Counted from the first letter of the stretch, positions 1 through 9,950 are shown. The stretch is DNA of 64,000 bases from JAUIIK01 sp041390865 (GCA_041390865.1 JAWKPC010000007.1:112907-176906); one strand, 5' to 3'. Numbers and translations: made by a program. The notes: a model not told the origin generated them from the sequence alone.

Positions 1-596
1 GACCGATCACCGAAGCGTACTGGTCGACGGTCAACGTCGGCGGAGTGGCGACCGATGTGCTGATCCAGTGCTTCGAACGGCGCTGCCTGACCTATACGCC
101 CTCCAACCTCCCGGGCTGGCAGGTTGAGGCGGGCAATGTCGGACTCCACTACTACATCTGGCGATATGGAGAGTCCCCGAGGGCGACGGACCTGCCCGGC
201 AGCATCTACCTGATCGATCCCGGCAATGCGGGCGCGACCGGGGTTCTCGTCGGCTGTCTCGATAGCCTGGTGCCGGTCGATGTGATCCTGACCGGACCGG
301 TGGAAGAGCAGATGAACGAAGCACTTACGGCATTGTTCGCGGTGACGACATCCCCGGATCCGGCGACCGGCCTCACCAGCGCGCTCGCCAACTCGACTCT
401 CGTGGTTGACAGCATATCGATCGCTGACGAGCACGCCGACATCCAGCTCTCCGGTCAGCTTGCACCGGCAGGAGTCTGCGACAACCCTCGCATCGAGGCG
501 CAGATAACCCGGACGGTTCTTCAGTTCCCGGGTGTCGAGACGGTCGATATCTCGATCAACGGAGAGCCACTGGAAAGCGTGCTCTCCCTGCAGTAG
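1..596 (+). CDS. Secreted protein with GerMN-like C-terminal end, 5' truncated
   Basis: The frame is open from base 3 at the window edge, so the start lies outside. The first visible residues (PITEAYWSTVNVGG and, after it, TYTPSNLPGWQVEAGNVG) match a module seen again and again in secreted Chloroflexota proteins, where it precedes other domains. The last ~100 residues have the layout of a GerMN domain: a long strand with LANSTLVVDSISI, then a helix-strand ending in QFPGVETVDISINGEPL. GerMN domains occur in spore-germination and cell-envelope lipoproteins; here an extracytoplasmic role is inferred. A GTG at 45 is in frame, but the family-like residues before it argue against its use. Confidence 0.7.
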   Translation, partial: PITEAYWSTVNVGGVATDVLIQCFERRCLTYTPSNLPGWQVEAGNVGLHYYIWRYGESPRATDLPGSIYLIDPGNAGATGVLVGCLDSLVPVDVILTGPVEEQMNEALTALFAVTTSPDPATGLTSALANSTLVVDSISIADEHADIQLSGQLAPAGVCDNPRIEAQITRTVLQFPGVETVDISINGEPLESVLSLQ

Positions 597-626
597 CCAG
601 GCACATGCTCAAGCATCGATCGACGA

Positions 627-651
627 GCGGCCCTTGAAATGCAAGGGCCGC
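627..651 (+). terminator. 10-bp perfect hairpin after the truncated gene
   Basis: GCGGCCCTTG and CAAGGGCCGC pair perfectly around a 5-base loop, 31 bases after the stop codon. No T-run follows, so this is either a Rho-independent terminator lacking its U-tail or an RNA-stabilising hairpin. Confidence 0.45.
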
Positions 652-727
652 CCGTAGTCGATGGACGGGTTGCTGCGTTACCTCGCTAGTCCATGCACGG
701 GTCGGGAGGCATTGACGGCTGAACTGG

Positions 728-777
728 TTGCATTCGCAAGTCAAGGTGCTATCATGAGGTTATTAGTGTACGTACAC
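728..777 (+). promoter_or_regulatory. Sigma-70-type promoter with 12-bp palindromic operator, sbcD-like operon
   Basis: A -35-like TTGCAT (728-733) and a -10-like TATCAT (750-755) are separated by 16 bases. The perfect palindrome GTGTACGTACAC (766-777) lies 10 bases after the -10, across the expected transcription start, which is where a repressor would sit. It does not match the SOS box at 30103-30118. Confidence 0.5.
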
Positions 778-803
778 CTCAGCACACGGCAGGCGGTGCG
801 GAC

Positions 804-2027
804 CTGGTCAGGTTTGTCCATACAGCGGATCTCCATCTGGATCGCCCATTTCGGGGTCTGAAGGACCTCAACGCCCGGGTGAAAAGCACCGTACTCGATG
901 CAAGCTTCGCCACCTACGAGCGCATTATCGATCTGACAATCGAGCAACACGCCGACGCGTTCCTGGTCGCCGGGGATGCCTACGACGGCGATGACCGGAG
1001 TCTCCGGGCGCAGCTAGCGTTCGTCGAGGGACTGGAGCGGCTCGACAGTGCCGGAATCCATAGCTTCATCTGTCACGGACAGCACGACAGGCTGGATGAG
1101 TGGACCGCGCGGCTCCGTTTTCCGAAACGGGCGCACCGCTTCGGCCCGGGAATCGAAGTGGTACCGCTCGACACCGATCACCAGGTCGAGGTGATCGGCA
1201 TCAGCCAGCCTCACAGCATGTCGATTCCGAACCTCGCACGCGAATTCGAAGAGGCGCGGAATTCGGCCTTTTCCATCGGCCTGCTCGCCGCCGACGTTAC
1301 GGGCGAGATTCAGGCGCTCAACGACAGTTCGCTGACCTACTGGGCGCTCGGGAGCATACACCGGCACGCCGCCTACCGGGACCAGCGCCCGGCCATCGCC
1401 TATCCTGGCAGCCCGCAGGGACATCATCCGGAGGAGACGGGCCCCCGAGGCGCGTATGTCGTCGACATCGACCGGAGAGGCCGGATAACCCGGCAGTTCC
1501 ACCATCTGGACACCATCCGGTGGATCGAAATCCAGGTTAACCTGACAGGGATCCCGACCCAGCCAGAATTGTTCGAGACGGTCGAACGGCGCATCGAGCG
1601 ACAGATCGCCGATGCGGACAACCGTGCGATCATCTACCGGCTCATCTTCGAGGGGCACGGGCCATTGGCCGGGACGCTGGCCGATACCGACACGATCGCG
1701 GATATCGTTGCCCGTCTCAACGACGACTACGGTGACCGGGAGGTCTTCGCCTGGTGCCATCACGCCAGCTATTCGCCCGGGACGGCGTTGGATGCAGACG
1801 ACAAGCCGCAAACCGGTGACGTCATCGGCGCGCTTCTCCGTCTAAGCGATGAATTCCGGAACGACGGGGAAAGACTCCGCCAGCTTGAGGCCGAACTCGC
1901 TCCACTACTCGAGGACCCACGCTTTCTTCCATACCGCGACGAAGCAGGGTTGTCGGACCGCGACATGGTCGAGATCATCAACGAAGCCGAAGCCCGGCTG
2001 CTCGCCGAGTTGGGGTCCACCGAATGA
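804..2027 (+). CDS. SbcD/YhaO-like metallophosphoesterase (DNA repair exonuclease), CTG start proposed
   Basis: This is a calcineurin-type phosphoesterase of the Mre11/SbcD family, which with an SbcC/Rad50-like partner nicks and trims DNA ends. The first metal motif (HTADLHLD, bases 819-842) lies before the first in-frame ATG/GTG/TTG, which is GTG at 879. Starting at 879 would delete it. The frame is open back to 723, and CTG at 804 gives MVRFVHTADLHLD, the normal family N-terminus, with AGGCGG seven bases upstream. GDAYDGDD and CHGQHD supply the later metal motifs. The protein would be 407 residues. Its stop overlaps the next start (ATGA). A sequencing indel that hides a normal start is the alternative to a real CTG start. 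Confidence 0.88.
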   Translation: MVRFVHTADLHLDRPFRGLKDLNARVKSTVLDASFATYERIIDLTIEQHADAFLVAGDAYDGDDRSLRAQLAFVEGLERLDSAGIHSFICHGQHDRLDEWTARLRFPKRAHRFGPGIEVVPLDTDHQVEVIGISQPHSMSIPNLAREFEEARNSAFSIGLLAADVTGEIQALNDSSLTYWALGSIHRHAAYRDQRPAIAYPGSPQGHHPEETGPRGAYVVDIDRRGRITRQFHHLDTIRWIEIQVNLTGIPTQPELFETVERRIERQIADADNRAIIYRLIFEGHGPLAGTLADTDTIADIVARLNDDYGDREVFAWCHHASYSPGTALDADDKPQTGDVIGALLRLSDEFRNDGERLRQLEAELAPLLEDPRFLPYRDEAGLSDRDMVEIINEAEARLLAELGSTE

Positions 2028-4144
2028 GAATCGAAGGCATCCAGATCGCCGAGTTCGGACAGTTCCAGGAGGCTTCGTTCGGCCCATTCTCCCGCCGGGT
2101 CACGGTCATTCACGGCCCGAACGAAGCCGGCAAATCGACGATCCACGCCTTCATTCGGGCGATGCTCTTCGGATTCGAGGTTACGGCCACGCAAGGCGCG
2201 ATGCCGGTGTCGTCTTCCGGGTGCTACGGTGGGCGGCTGATCTTGCGGGATGATAGCGATGCCCGGTACATCGTCGAACGGTTTCTCGATATTCAAGCTG
2301 GAACGGCGTCGCTCCGGCACCCCGACGGTACTCGCCCGGAATCCGTCACCCTGCCGGAGATCCTTGGCTACGTTTCTCCGGAGCTCTTCCAGTCCGTGTT
2401 CGCGTTCGGGATCGACGAACTCCAGTCGATCGCGTCGCTGCCTGATGAGGCGATGAGCAGCCGGATGTACTGGACCGGGCTGGGGTTGGAGCATCTTCCG
2501 GACTCAATGGCGCGATTCCGGCAGCGTGCCGGACAGCTATTTACCCCCGGGGGAAGGATTGAGCCAGTCCCCCGGCTTCTCGACGAACTGGCACGAATCG
2601 ATCAGGAGCTCGCCGTCTCGCGGGTCGACGCCGAACGGTACTACCAGCTGCTCCACCAGCGGCGAGAGGTGGATCTCGACGTCAGAAACTGCCAGATGCA
2701 ATTGTCGTCGATCAATCAGATCGACCAGCGCCTCGGCGAAGGTGCATGGCAGCTCGCACGCGAGCGGGACCGTCTCTCGGGTGCGTCAAGCCGCCTCGAA
2801 GAATTCGACAGGGCTTTCCCGGGCAGAGAGGTTTCCGAGCAGCCCGAGTCCGCCGAAAGCGCCGATGCCCAGCTCCGCCGGCAGATTGACGAGCTTCGGG
2901 AGAGTTGGACTCGCCTCCAGGCCACGCGACGGATGACCGAGGTGTATCAGGCGACGATCGTCCGGCAGCGCATCCCCCGGAACGCCTCGTTCATTGCGCT
3001 CATGGTCTTCGGGGTGCTGATCCCGGTCATCGTCGGCGTCGTCATCGGCCAGCTTGTTGTCATCAGCATCGGCATCGCGTCGGCTGCGTTGGGGATGATC
3101 GCGTTTGTCCTGGCGACCATCGCCCGGTCCAGATTTGAAACAGCGCAGATCCAGGCCCAACTCCACCTCGAGATGACCCATCGAGAAGTCGAGGGCCGCT
3201 TTCTCTATACCGCGATGGCGCTCAGTATCGATCCCGAGCACGTCGACGAGGAAATCGAACGACTCGAGCAGAGCAGGACCGGCGTCCGGATCAGCGACGA
3301 GCCGGAGATGACGATGCAAGAACGCGAGATCTTGCGCCAGGAGCGCATCCTCGCGGTAGCCGAGGCGAGCGAAGCCGTTGAGCGCCGGGTAGAGACGCTG
3401 GAGAAAGCGCGGGAAGCCTGGACTGAACTCGCCGGAGATCTCGGGCTACCGGACGAATTCACAGCCGAACCCTCCCTGGCCGCCCGCGCACTGGAGAAGA
3501 AACGCACCGCTCTGCTGATCGAACGCGGCAGGCTGGACGAGCAACTTAGCCGGCTCGAGTCCGACAACACAGCGGCCGCCCTGCGGATGCAGCGAGAAGA
3601 GATGCTCTCGAAGCTCCGGGAGCATGTGAGGGAATGGGCTTCCAACATCGTTGCCGGCAGGCTGCTCGGCGAGACGGTCGACGCCTACGAGGAAAGCCGC
3701 AAGCCGGAAGTGCTCAAGGCAGCCAGCGACGTCTTCGACTCGATGACTCTCGGAGCGTATCACCAGCTGATCGCAGCCGGTGACGGCAATGACGTCGCTG
3801 CGATCAGCCGGAACGGCCAGACGGTCTCGATCGCCGAGATGAGCCGGGGCACCCGCGAGCAGGCGTATCTCTCGTTGCGCATCGGTCTCATCCGCACGAT
3901 CGGCAGCCGTGGCAGGTCTTTGCCCGTCCTGGTCGACGACATTCTGGTCAATTTCGATCCCGACCGGGCAGCCGAGGCGATGCGCGCACTCGACGGGCTT
4001 TCGGCGGAGCATCAGGTCATTCTCTTCACCTGCCATCCCTCAACCGTCGCGCTGGCGCGTTTCGTCATGCCGGGCTCACGCATCGTCACGCTCGGCGACC
4101 AGAAGATCGGTGGATTCGCACCTATCCGGGTCGACAACGACTGA
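2024..4144 (+). CDS. YhaN-like (SbcC/Rad50-type) ATPase with central membrane helices
   Basis: This 706-residue protein has a Walker A motif at residues 31-38 (GPNEAGKS), coiled coil from about 180 to 310, two hydrophobic helices at about 320-368, a second coiled coil, an ABC-type signature near 605 (MSRGTREQAYLSLR) and Walker B near 632 (LPVLVDDILVNFD). The layout is that of B. subtilis YhaN, a Rad50-like protein with a membrane insertion in place of the zinc hook. It starts four bases before the end of the phosphoesterase gene, so the two should be made together and form an SbcCD-like complex, probably tethered to the membrane. The family is known; the DNA substrate here is inferred. Confidence 0.9.
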   Translation: MRIEGIQIAEFGQFQEASFGPFSRRVTVIHGPNEAGKSTIHAFIRAMLFGFEVTATQGAMPVSSSGCYGGRLILRDDSDARYIVERFLDIQAGTASLRHPDGTRPESVTLPEILGYVSPELFQSVFAFGIDELQSIASLPDEAMSSRMYWTGLGLEHLPDSMARFRQRAGQLFTPGGRIEPVPRLLDELARIDQELAVSRVDAERYYQLLHQRREVDLDVRNCQMQLSSINQIDQRLGEGAWQLARERDRLSGASSRLEEFDRAFPGREVSEQPESAESADAQLRRQIDELRESWTRLQATRRMTEVYQATIVRQRIPRNASFIALMVFGVLIPVIVGVVIGQLVVISIGIASAALGMIAFVLATIARSRFETAQIQAQLHLEMTHREVEGRFLYTAMALSIDPEHVDEEIERLEQSRTGVRISDEPEMTMQEREILRQERILAVAEASEAVERRVETLEKAREAWTELAGDLGLPDEFTAEPSLAARALEKKRTALLIERGRLDEQLSRLESDNTAAALRMQREEMLSKLREHVREWASNIVAGRLLGETVDAYEESRKPEVLKAASDVFDSMTLGAYHQLIAAGDGNDVAAISRNGQTVSIAEMSRGTREQAYLSLRIGLIRTIGSRGRSLPVLVDDILVNFDPDRAAEAMRALDGLSAEHQVILFTCHPSTVALARFVMPGSRIVTLGDQKIGGFAPIRVDND

Positions 4145-4700
4145 CGACACACCCGAGCTAGCCCGCAAGGTCATTTCCTGGCGTTGAGCCTTTCCACGCT
4201 TTTGCTCAGTACTTCGATCTCAATCCGAACCGGCCGGTCGAAGGGGACTTTGGGATACTCCTGTTCACCCGGAAACGGTCGATGATCACAGGCGTGAGAC
4301 CGTGCGCAGGGGCCGTATTCAACGCTTCGCGGCGAGGCCTGACAAGGGAATGTGAACCATCTGAAATTGGGAGGGATCGCGTGAGTCATGAACCCGCTGG
4401 CGTGACGAATTCGAGACAGCAGTACAATTCAGACAGGGTAATCCACATTGCCTGTCGTCGCAGTTTGCCGGTCGAGAAGGACGGCTTCACAAGGCTTTGT
4501 ATGGACTATCTACTGCCCGACGCGAGCCCGCAACTCCCAGCCTCGCCGGCGGCTCAACCGGCCGAAACCGGGAAGTGTTCAGGGCGTGCTCCCGCACTAC
4601 AGGGGAAGTCGCCGGCAGAGAAAACCAGGCAACGACCGGAGCAATGGACCACCGGTCCACACGTCGTTGGCATCAATCGCTGCCTGTAGAAGGGACCTAG
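4145..4700. other. 556-bp intergenic region, no supported gene
   Basis: Open frames here (for example 4282-4689) lack a ribosome-binding site and show no recognisable protein. A reverse-strand stretch near 4171-4280 reads like protein (PKVPFDRPVRIEIEVLS) but has no clear start, so it could be a remnant. The final bases hold AGAAGGGA, the ribosome-binding site of the antiporter gene. Confidence 0.5.
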
Positions 4701-6032
4701 GTGGCAAGCACGTATTACGAGCTGCGGAGGCTGGCTCAAAGCCGGCTCATGCTCGTGGGAGTGATCATCGCGTTCATCGTCGGGCCGGTCCTGTCAGCCA
4801 GCCTGTTCCACGGCTGGGGCATCATCGAGATGCCCGAATGGCTCACCGGCGAATTGAAGCTGTTGACACAGATCGGTGTCGCCTTCGCGATCACCGCCGG
4901 CGCGTTTACGAACGGATTGGGTGCCCAACAGGAGTACTGGTCCGCCTACAAAGGCAAACTCATCCATCTCCTCACGGTGGCGCTCATCCTGCGGGGTCTG
5001 GGCATCGCGGCTGTCGCGATGCTGCTGGGATACGATCATCACATCGCCCTCCTGATCGGCGCCGGACTTACCGCGACCGATCCCGCCGCAATCGGCATCG
5101 CGCTCGAGCTCATCCGGAAACCCCGGAACTCCTATCTGCTGATGCTCTTCTGGCTCTATGAAATCGAAAGCGTCGCCAACGACGCCTTTTCCGCTGTCCT
5201 GGATGAAGGTTTCTCCGGAGCGGCGGCAACGACGATCGAGCAGTTGCTCTACTGGACGGTCATTCTGGGTGTCGGGCTGGCCTTCGCCGGTGAAGGCGCG
5301 CGCTGGCTCATCAGGCATGATCGAATCCGGAATACGATCGACCAGCGATACGATGAGCTACACAAGAAATACGCCCGACAGGCACAGCTCGAACAGGTCT
5401 TTATCCTCGTCTCGGTCGTCATAACCATGCACCTCGCGTTCGTCCTCGATGCGTCACCCATCGGAGTGGTCGGCATCGGGATGATCATCGGCAACGCCAT
5501 CTACCATCACCGCCGGGAGTCCGACGAAGAGGCTCGAGAAGATTCCACGGTCGACGAGATTCGGGCTCATTATCACGAGATCTGGACAGTGGCCGGCCTG
5601 ACGATTTTCCTCGCCGCGGCGATCAGCATCATGCCGTTCAGGGCGTTCATCGTGGAACCGGTTCACCTTCGCAATGGGCTGTTCATTCTCATCGGCGGCG
5701 TCCTGCTTATGCGCGGCATGTACGAGCTCTACTGCGTGGTAAGGACGAGACTCTATCGTCGACCGTTCTTCGGGGCGTTCGCGGTCGTGTCCATACTCCT
5801 CGCCAGCGCTCTCCTGGGCGTGCCGACATCCACTGCGGCCGGCATGTACGCTCACGGCTATTTCGACGCCTCGATCGATATGTTCGCGGCCGTCTTCCTG
5901 AGCTGGATGACTGTGCCGATATCCGTCTTCTTCATCAGCCGCTTCAGCAACAGGCTCAATACCTGGGATGACGAACTGGCGGAGCTCGCTGAAGAGCCGA
6001 GCGTGGCAGCATCGGAACTTGTACATCGATAA
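4701..6032 (+). CDS. Sodium/proton antiporter, CPA1 family
   Basis: This 443-residue integral membrane protein has about 12 hydrophobic segments. It carries the CPA1 hallmarks: ATDPAAIGIALELI near residue 123, which holds the ion-binding Asp, and the ESxxNDA motif (ESVANDAF) near 154. These residues carry Na+ or K+ exchange for H+ in NhaP/NHE proteins. GTG at 4701 is chosen because AGAAGGGA precedes it at good distance. The soluble stretch around residues 205-225 is rich in charged residues. It probably stands alone; the next gene, another ion transporter, follows after 190 bases. Confidence 0.9.
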   Translation: MASTYYELRRLAQSRLMLVGVIIAFIVGPVLSASLFHGWGIIEMPEWLTGELKLLTQIGVAFAITAGAFTNGLGAQQEYWSAYKGKLIHLLTVALILRGLGIAAVAMLLGYDHHIALLIGAGLTATDPAAIGIALELIRKPRNSYLLMLFWLYEIESVANDAFSAVLDEGFSGAAATTIEQLLYWTVILGVGLAFAGEGARWLIRHDRIRNTIDQRYDELHKKYARQAQLEQVFILVSVVITMHLAFVLDASPIGVVGIGMIIGNAIYHHRRESDEEAREDSTVDEIRAHYHEIWTVAGLTIFLAAAISIMPFRAFIVEPVHLRNGLFILIGGVLLMRGMYELYCVVRTRLYRRPFFGAFAVVSILLASALLGVPTSTAAGMYAHGYFDASIDMFAAVFLSWMTVPISVFFISRFSNRLNTWDDELAELAEEPSVAASELVHR

Positions 6033-6223
6033 AAAAGCAACCATCTTGCGGCAGTGGTTGGCCAGGGCGTCTGATTCCGGGACGAAAACCATCCGGTATA
6101 CTTTGCAGAGTGAGAGTACGGACACACCACTAGCCAGCATGGGTCCAGCCATCAATTCGGGTTGATCATCCTCTTGGGTGGGTTTCTTGGAAGTGCAGTT
6201 CGGGGATAAGAGGGTATTGACCC

Positions 6224-7543
6224 ATGCCGATTAGTGACATGACGCTGGCCACGATCATTTTTGTGGCGACCTACGCCGTCATCGTTACCGAGAAAATCGA
6301 TCGCACGAAGGTTGCCATCGCCGGGGCCCTCATCATGGTCCTCAGCGGGGTCATCGACCAGGAAGTCGCCGTCGAGTCGATCGACTTCAATACCCTCGGC
6401 CTGCTGATCGGCATGATGATCCTCGTCGCGATCGTCCGCCGCACGGGAGTCTTCGACCATATCGGCTTCCAGGTCGCCAAGTGGACCGGAGGCCGGATCA
6501 TCCCGATGATGGCGATGATGGCTGTCGTGACGGCGGTGGCGTCCGCCTTTCTCGACAACGTCACGACCATCCTGCTTGTCGTCCCGGTGACGATCGCGCT
6601 GGCGGACCTGCTCGGCATACCTGCCAAACCGTTTCTCATTACCCAGATCCTGGCCAGCAACATCGGCGGCGCGGCCACGCTCATCGGCGACCCGCCGAAC
6701 ATCCTCATCGGCAGCGCGACCGGCCTGACCTTCCTCGACTTCCTGATCAATCTCGGCCCGATCATCGCCCTGAATCTCGCCCTCGTCATTGCGATCTGGG
6801 CGCTCCGATTTCGCTCGATGCCGGAACCAAGCCCGGAGCGGCGGGCGGAAGTCATCGCCTCCGCCGAGACGGAGCGAATCAACGATTACCCGCTGCTGCG
6901 CAAGTGCCTGGTCGTCCTTGGACTGACAATGGTCGGATTCCTGCTCCACGGGGCGCTCCACCTGGAGGCGGCGACCGTCGCGCTGGCCGGGGCAGCGGCT
7001 CTGCTGCTTGTCAGCAAAATGGACATCCACCACATCGTCAACGAGGTTGAGTGGCCAACGATCTTCTTCTTTGGCGGGCTGTTCGTCCTGGTCGGCGGCA
7101 TCGAGCACGTCGGACTACTCGAGGAGATCGCTGCCGAGGTGGTCGACATCACCGGCGGCGATGTGACGTTGACGGTCATCGCGCTGCTCTGGCTCGCGGC
7201 GATCCTGTCGATGATTGTCGACAACATTCCCGCCGTCACGACGCTGATCCCGCTGAGCGTCGCCGTCGGACGCGGCCTGTTCCCGGAACTCTCCGACATG
7301 CCGGTGGAGGAGTTCGTCCTGACTCCGGAGATGCTGCCCGTCTGGTGGTCGTTGGCGCTGGGCGCTGACCTGGGCGGCAACGGAACCCTGGTTGGAGCGT
7401 CGGCCAACGTCGTCGGCGCTGGTCTATCCGAACGCCACGGGGAACGCATCACCTTCATGGAGTTCACCCGGCAGGGTATGCCGATCACCCTGCTAACGCT
7501 GGTGGTCTCGACCGTCTACGTGTACCTCGTCTTCCTCCTGTAG
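6224..7543 (+). CDS. ArsB/NhaD-type (SLC13-like) ion transporter
   Basis: This 439-residue membrane protein has two similar halves. Each half carries a re-entrant signature, ASNIGGAATLIGDPPNI near residues 143-159 and LGGNGTLVGASANVV near 385. That pair defines the ArsB/NhaD/CitM group of the ion-transporter superfamily, whose members move arsenite, Na+/H+ or dicarboxylates. The substrate cannot be read from sequence; the neighbouring Na+/H+ antiporter favours sodium or pH homeostasis, and no arsenic genes are nearby. The start is supported by AGAGGG upstream. A short terminator follows the stop. Confidence 0.88.
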   Translation: MPISDMTLATIIFVATYAVIVTEKIDRTKVAIAGALIMVLSGVIDQEVAVESIDFNTLGLLIGMMILVAIVRRTGVFDHIGFQVAKWTGGRIIPMMAMMAVVTAVASAFLDNVTTILLVVPVTIALADLLGIPAKPFLITQILASNIGGAATLIGDPPNILIGSATGLTFLDFLINLGPIIALNLALVIAIWALRFRSMPEPSPERRAEVIASAETERINDYPLLRKCLVVLGLTMVGFLLHGALHLEAATVALAGAAALLLVSKMDIHHIVNEVEWPTIFFFGGLFVLVGGIEHVGLLEEIAAEVVDITGGDVTLTVIALLWLAAILSMIVDNIPAVTTLIPLSVAVGRGLFPELSDMPVEEFVLTPEMLPVWWSLALGADLGGNGTLVGASANVVGAGLSERHGERITFMEFTRQGMPITLLTLVVSTVYVYLVFLL

Positions 7544-7556
7544 AGCGTCCGTCAAC

Positions 7557-7582
7557 CCACGCCGAACCGTGGCTGGCTTTTT
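7557..7582 (+). terminator. Intrinsic terminator of the ArsB/NhaD-type gene
   Basis: CCACG (7557-7561) and CGTGG (7568-7572) form a small stem, and five T residues (7578-7582) follow. It lies 14 bases after the stop codon. Confidence 0.55.
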
Positions 7583-7676
7583 GCCCCTTCGGCGAGACGA
7601 CGGCATCACAACGGCAGCAATCGCCGGGATGGGTTCTGCACGTCTGTTGTCCATGAAGCTCAAGACGTGCGCGAGT

Positions 7677-7755
7677 ATTTCGGGATCATGTCGGAGGCTA
7701 CCTGAATTTCCGGTCCAACACAGTGCGTCCGTACCACGGCAATGCATCGCATTGA
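7677..7755 (-). repeat. ~80-bp dispersed repeat, copy A
   Basis: Read on the minus strand, this stretch matches 11088-11168 along its whole length with about a dozen and a half differences. The shared blocks include CAATGCGATGCATTGC, TGTTGGA, GGAAATTCAGG and CTCCGACATGAT. The first block is itself palindromic (GCAATGC/GCATTGC in copy B). It lies in the 348-bp gap between convergent genes; no gene is seen in that gap. Confidence 0.75.
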
Positions 7756-7891
7756 GGGTACAGGGTACAGGAAGCATGCATCCCTACTTCGCATGATCCA
7801 CGTGAAGCGGGTTCATGCCGGCTATCAAAAGGAGTACAGATGCTCATCGCTGATGCGGTATCTCCATATCGGCGTGCCAATCGGCCCGGAC

Positions 7892-9590
7892 TCACACGAG
7901 CGACGTACCGCGGCCGGACAGCTCCGCTAGCGCGTCGACAGGATCGCCGTGATGCTCGATCAGCTTGCCGCCGGACAGCTCCCAGACGCGGCCGCCCGAG
8001 TGTTCGATGAAGTGGCGTTCGTGCGACACCGCGATGACCGGGCCGGGGTAGGAGCGAAGGGCCCGTTCGAATTCCTCGAGGACATCGAGCCCAAGGTGGT
8101 TCGTCGGCTCGTCGATCACGATGATGTTGTGATCGGAAGCGATCAGTAAAGCCAGCTGAAGCTTCCGGCGCTGGCCCAGACTGAGGTCTCGTACCTTCTT
8201 GTCGAGATCGTCGAGCCGGAACAGGCCATGCCTCAGCAGTTCCGCGATCAGAGCGTGCTCGTACTCGACCCGGCCCTCACGGTAGACCTCGAGCACCGTC
8301 TGATCGGCCGGCAGATCCGCGGCATGCTGGTCGAGGTAGGCAATGCTGGCTGACGGGGCGGTGACGACCTCTCCGCTATCCGGCCGAAGTCGCCCACAGA
8401 GAATCTCTAGCAGCGTGGTCTTGCCGGCACCGTTCGGTCCAACGATCACGGCTTTCTCTCCGCTCCGGAGCGTGAAATCCACGCCGTCCAGCACGACTGA
8501 GGCCGTAGGACATCCTGATACCGCGCAGCCGGACGACCTCGGAGGACCGCACTACCTCATCGCCGAGATCGGTCCGGATCTCGATCCGTTCCGGTGGCCG
8601 GGGCAGCGGATCGGCTTCCAGCCGCCGCAAACGCTCGCGCATCCAGCCGACAGTCTTTCCCACCGTCTGCTCGGCTCGTTGCGCCTGGGCGTTGTAGATG
8701 CTCTTGTCCGGATCACGCCGAGGCGGCGGTTTGCGGTCCAGATTCGAGTTCGTCGACCTGATCGCCTTGCGCAGTTCGTTGATCTCCAGCTGCTGGGCGG
8801 CATACGCCTCTTCATAGTCGGCGATTTCCCGCTCCCGCTGCTCCCGGTAGGCGTCATAATCGCCGGGATAGGAGCGTAGCCGGTGGTCGAACTCATCGAT
8901 GGCCAGGATCCGGGTGACGGACCGGTTGAGGAAATGGCGGTCGTGGGAGACAGCCAGCACGCCGCCCCGGTAGGCGGCCAGGTACTCGCCAAGCCAGTCG
9001 ATGCTCGCGAAATCCAGATGGTTCGTCGGCTCGTCGAGCAGCAGCAGGTCGGGCGCCTGCAGCAGCAGGGTTGCCAGCATGACGCGCTGGGATTCACCGC
9101 CCGAGAGCGAGGCAAAAGCGCGATCCCGGCCGAGTTCGGCGAGTCCCAGCCCGTCCAGCACGATCTCGATGCGGTGATCGAGATCGTAGCCGCCCCGGGC
9201 TTCGAAGCGCTCGCTGAGCTCGGCGTATTCATCGGTGACGGCGTCGAAATCAGCGTCCGGGTCGGCCATCGCCGCTTCCAGTTCCCGGAGGCGGTCCTGG
9301 ATCTGCTGGAGATCGCCGAGCGACTCGTAAATCAGCTCATCGACGGTCATCCCGTCCGGCACGTCGGGGGAACGCTGCGGCAGGTAGCCGGCAATCATCC
9401 CGCGTTGCAGGGAGACCGAGCCGGACTGGCATGCGATCTCGCCGGTGATGATCCGGAGCAGCGTCGACTTCCCGCTGCCGTTGGCGCCGACAAGCCCGGC
9501 CCGTTCACCCGGATTCAGGTGAAACGAGACCTCATCGAGTACGTGTGTGGAACCGAAAGCATGGGAAACCTGGACAACATTGAGCAACAT
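7892..9590 (-). pseudogene. ABC-F family ATPase, frame interrupted near 8505
   Basis: ABC-F proteins have two ATPase domains on one chain, no membrane part, and act on ribosomes (translation factor or antibiotic protection). Domain 1 shows Walker A GANGSGKST, signature LSGGESQRVMLA and LLLLDEPTNHLDF; domain 2 shows GPNGAGKTT, LSLGQRRKLQLA and IDEPTNHLGLD. Between them are the interdomain linker and a charged region. The first frame runs to about 8505 and the second domain resumes in a different frame there (MSYGLS, then VLDGVDFTLRSGEK), so one indel separates them. ATG at 9590 is preferred to a GTG at 9614 because GAGG precedes it and MLLNVVQVSHAFG is the family start. Both halves look fully conserved, so a sequencing indel is likely. 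Confidence 0.85.
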
Positions 9591-9779
9591 AGCAACCTCA
9601 GCGGCAGAGAACACCGGCCCTGGCGGCCAGCGTGCGAGCTTCGTCTGGTTGCTAGTCGATCATCAACAACTCCCAGGTAGGCGGGTGTAGGCCATCGAGT
9701 ATACAGAAGCAGCGGCTCCACGCAAGAGATACTCGCCTCCGCAGATGCCCGCGCTCCTCGCATCTTATTCTCGTGCCCC

Positions 9780-9950
9780 ACGTCATCCTGAGCGGAGGCT
9801 TCGCGCAGTCGAAGGATCTAGCTTCAGGCTTGGATGTTCGAAGGAAGCGAAAAATCGGCGCATACATTTCCCGGAGTGTCTCCTTTCCAGCAAAGCTCCA
9901 ATAGGCGAGTAGATCCTTCGACTGCGCCGAGCCTCCGCTCAGGATGACGT
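9780..9950. repeat. Inverted pair of a dispersed intergenic repeat
   Basis: CGTCATCCTGAGCGGAGGCT at 9780 continues to GAAGGATCT at 9819. The same ~40-bp unit recurs in opposite orientation at 9910-9950 with two or three differences. A third, degenerate copy lies at about 10960-11000. The pair sits in the gap between the divergently placed ends of the ABC-F and methyltransferase genes. Confidence 0.75.

Noticed and set aside
4282..4689. 135-residue frame in the gap before the antiporter
   Set aside because: No ribosome-binding site, no hydrophobic core or family, and it competes with another frame of equal quality.
6152..7108. 318-residue antisense frame in the ArsB/NhaD-type gene
   Set aside because: Low-complexity Asp/Arg/His composition opposite a clear transporter gene.
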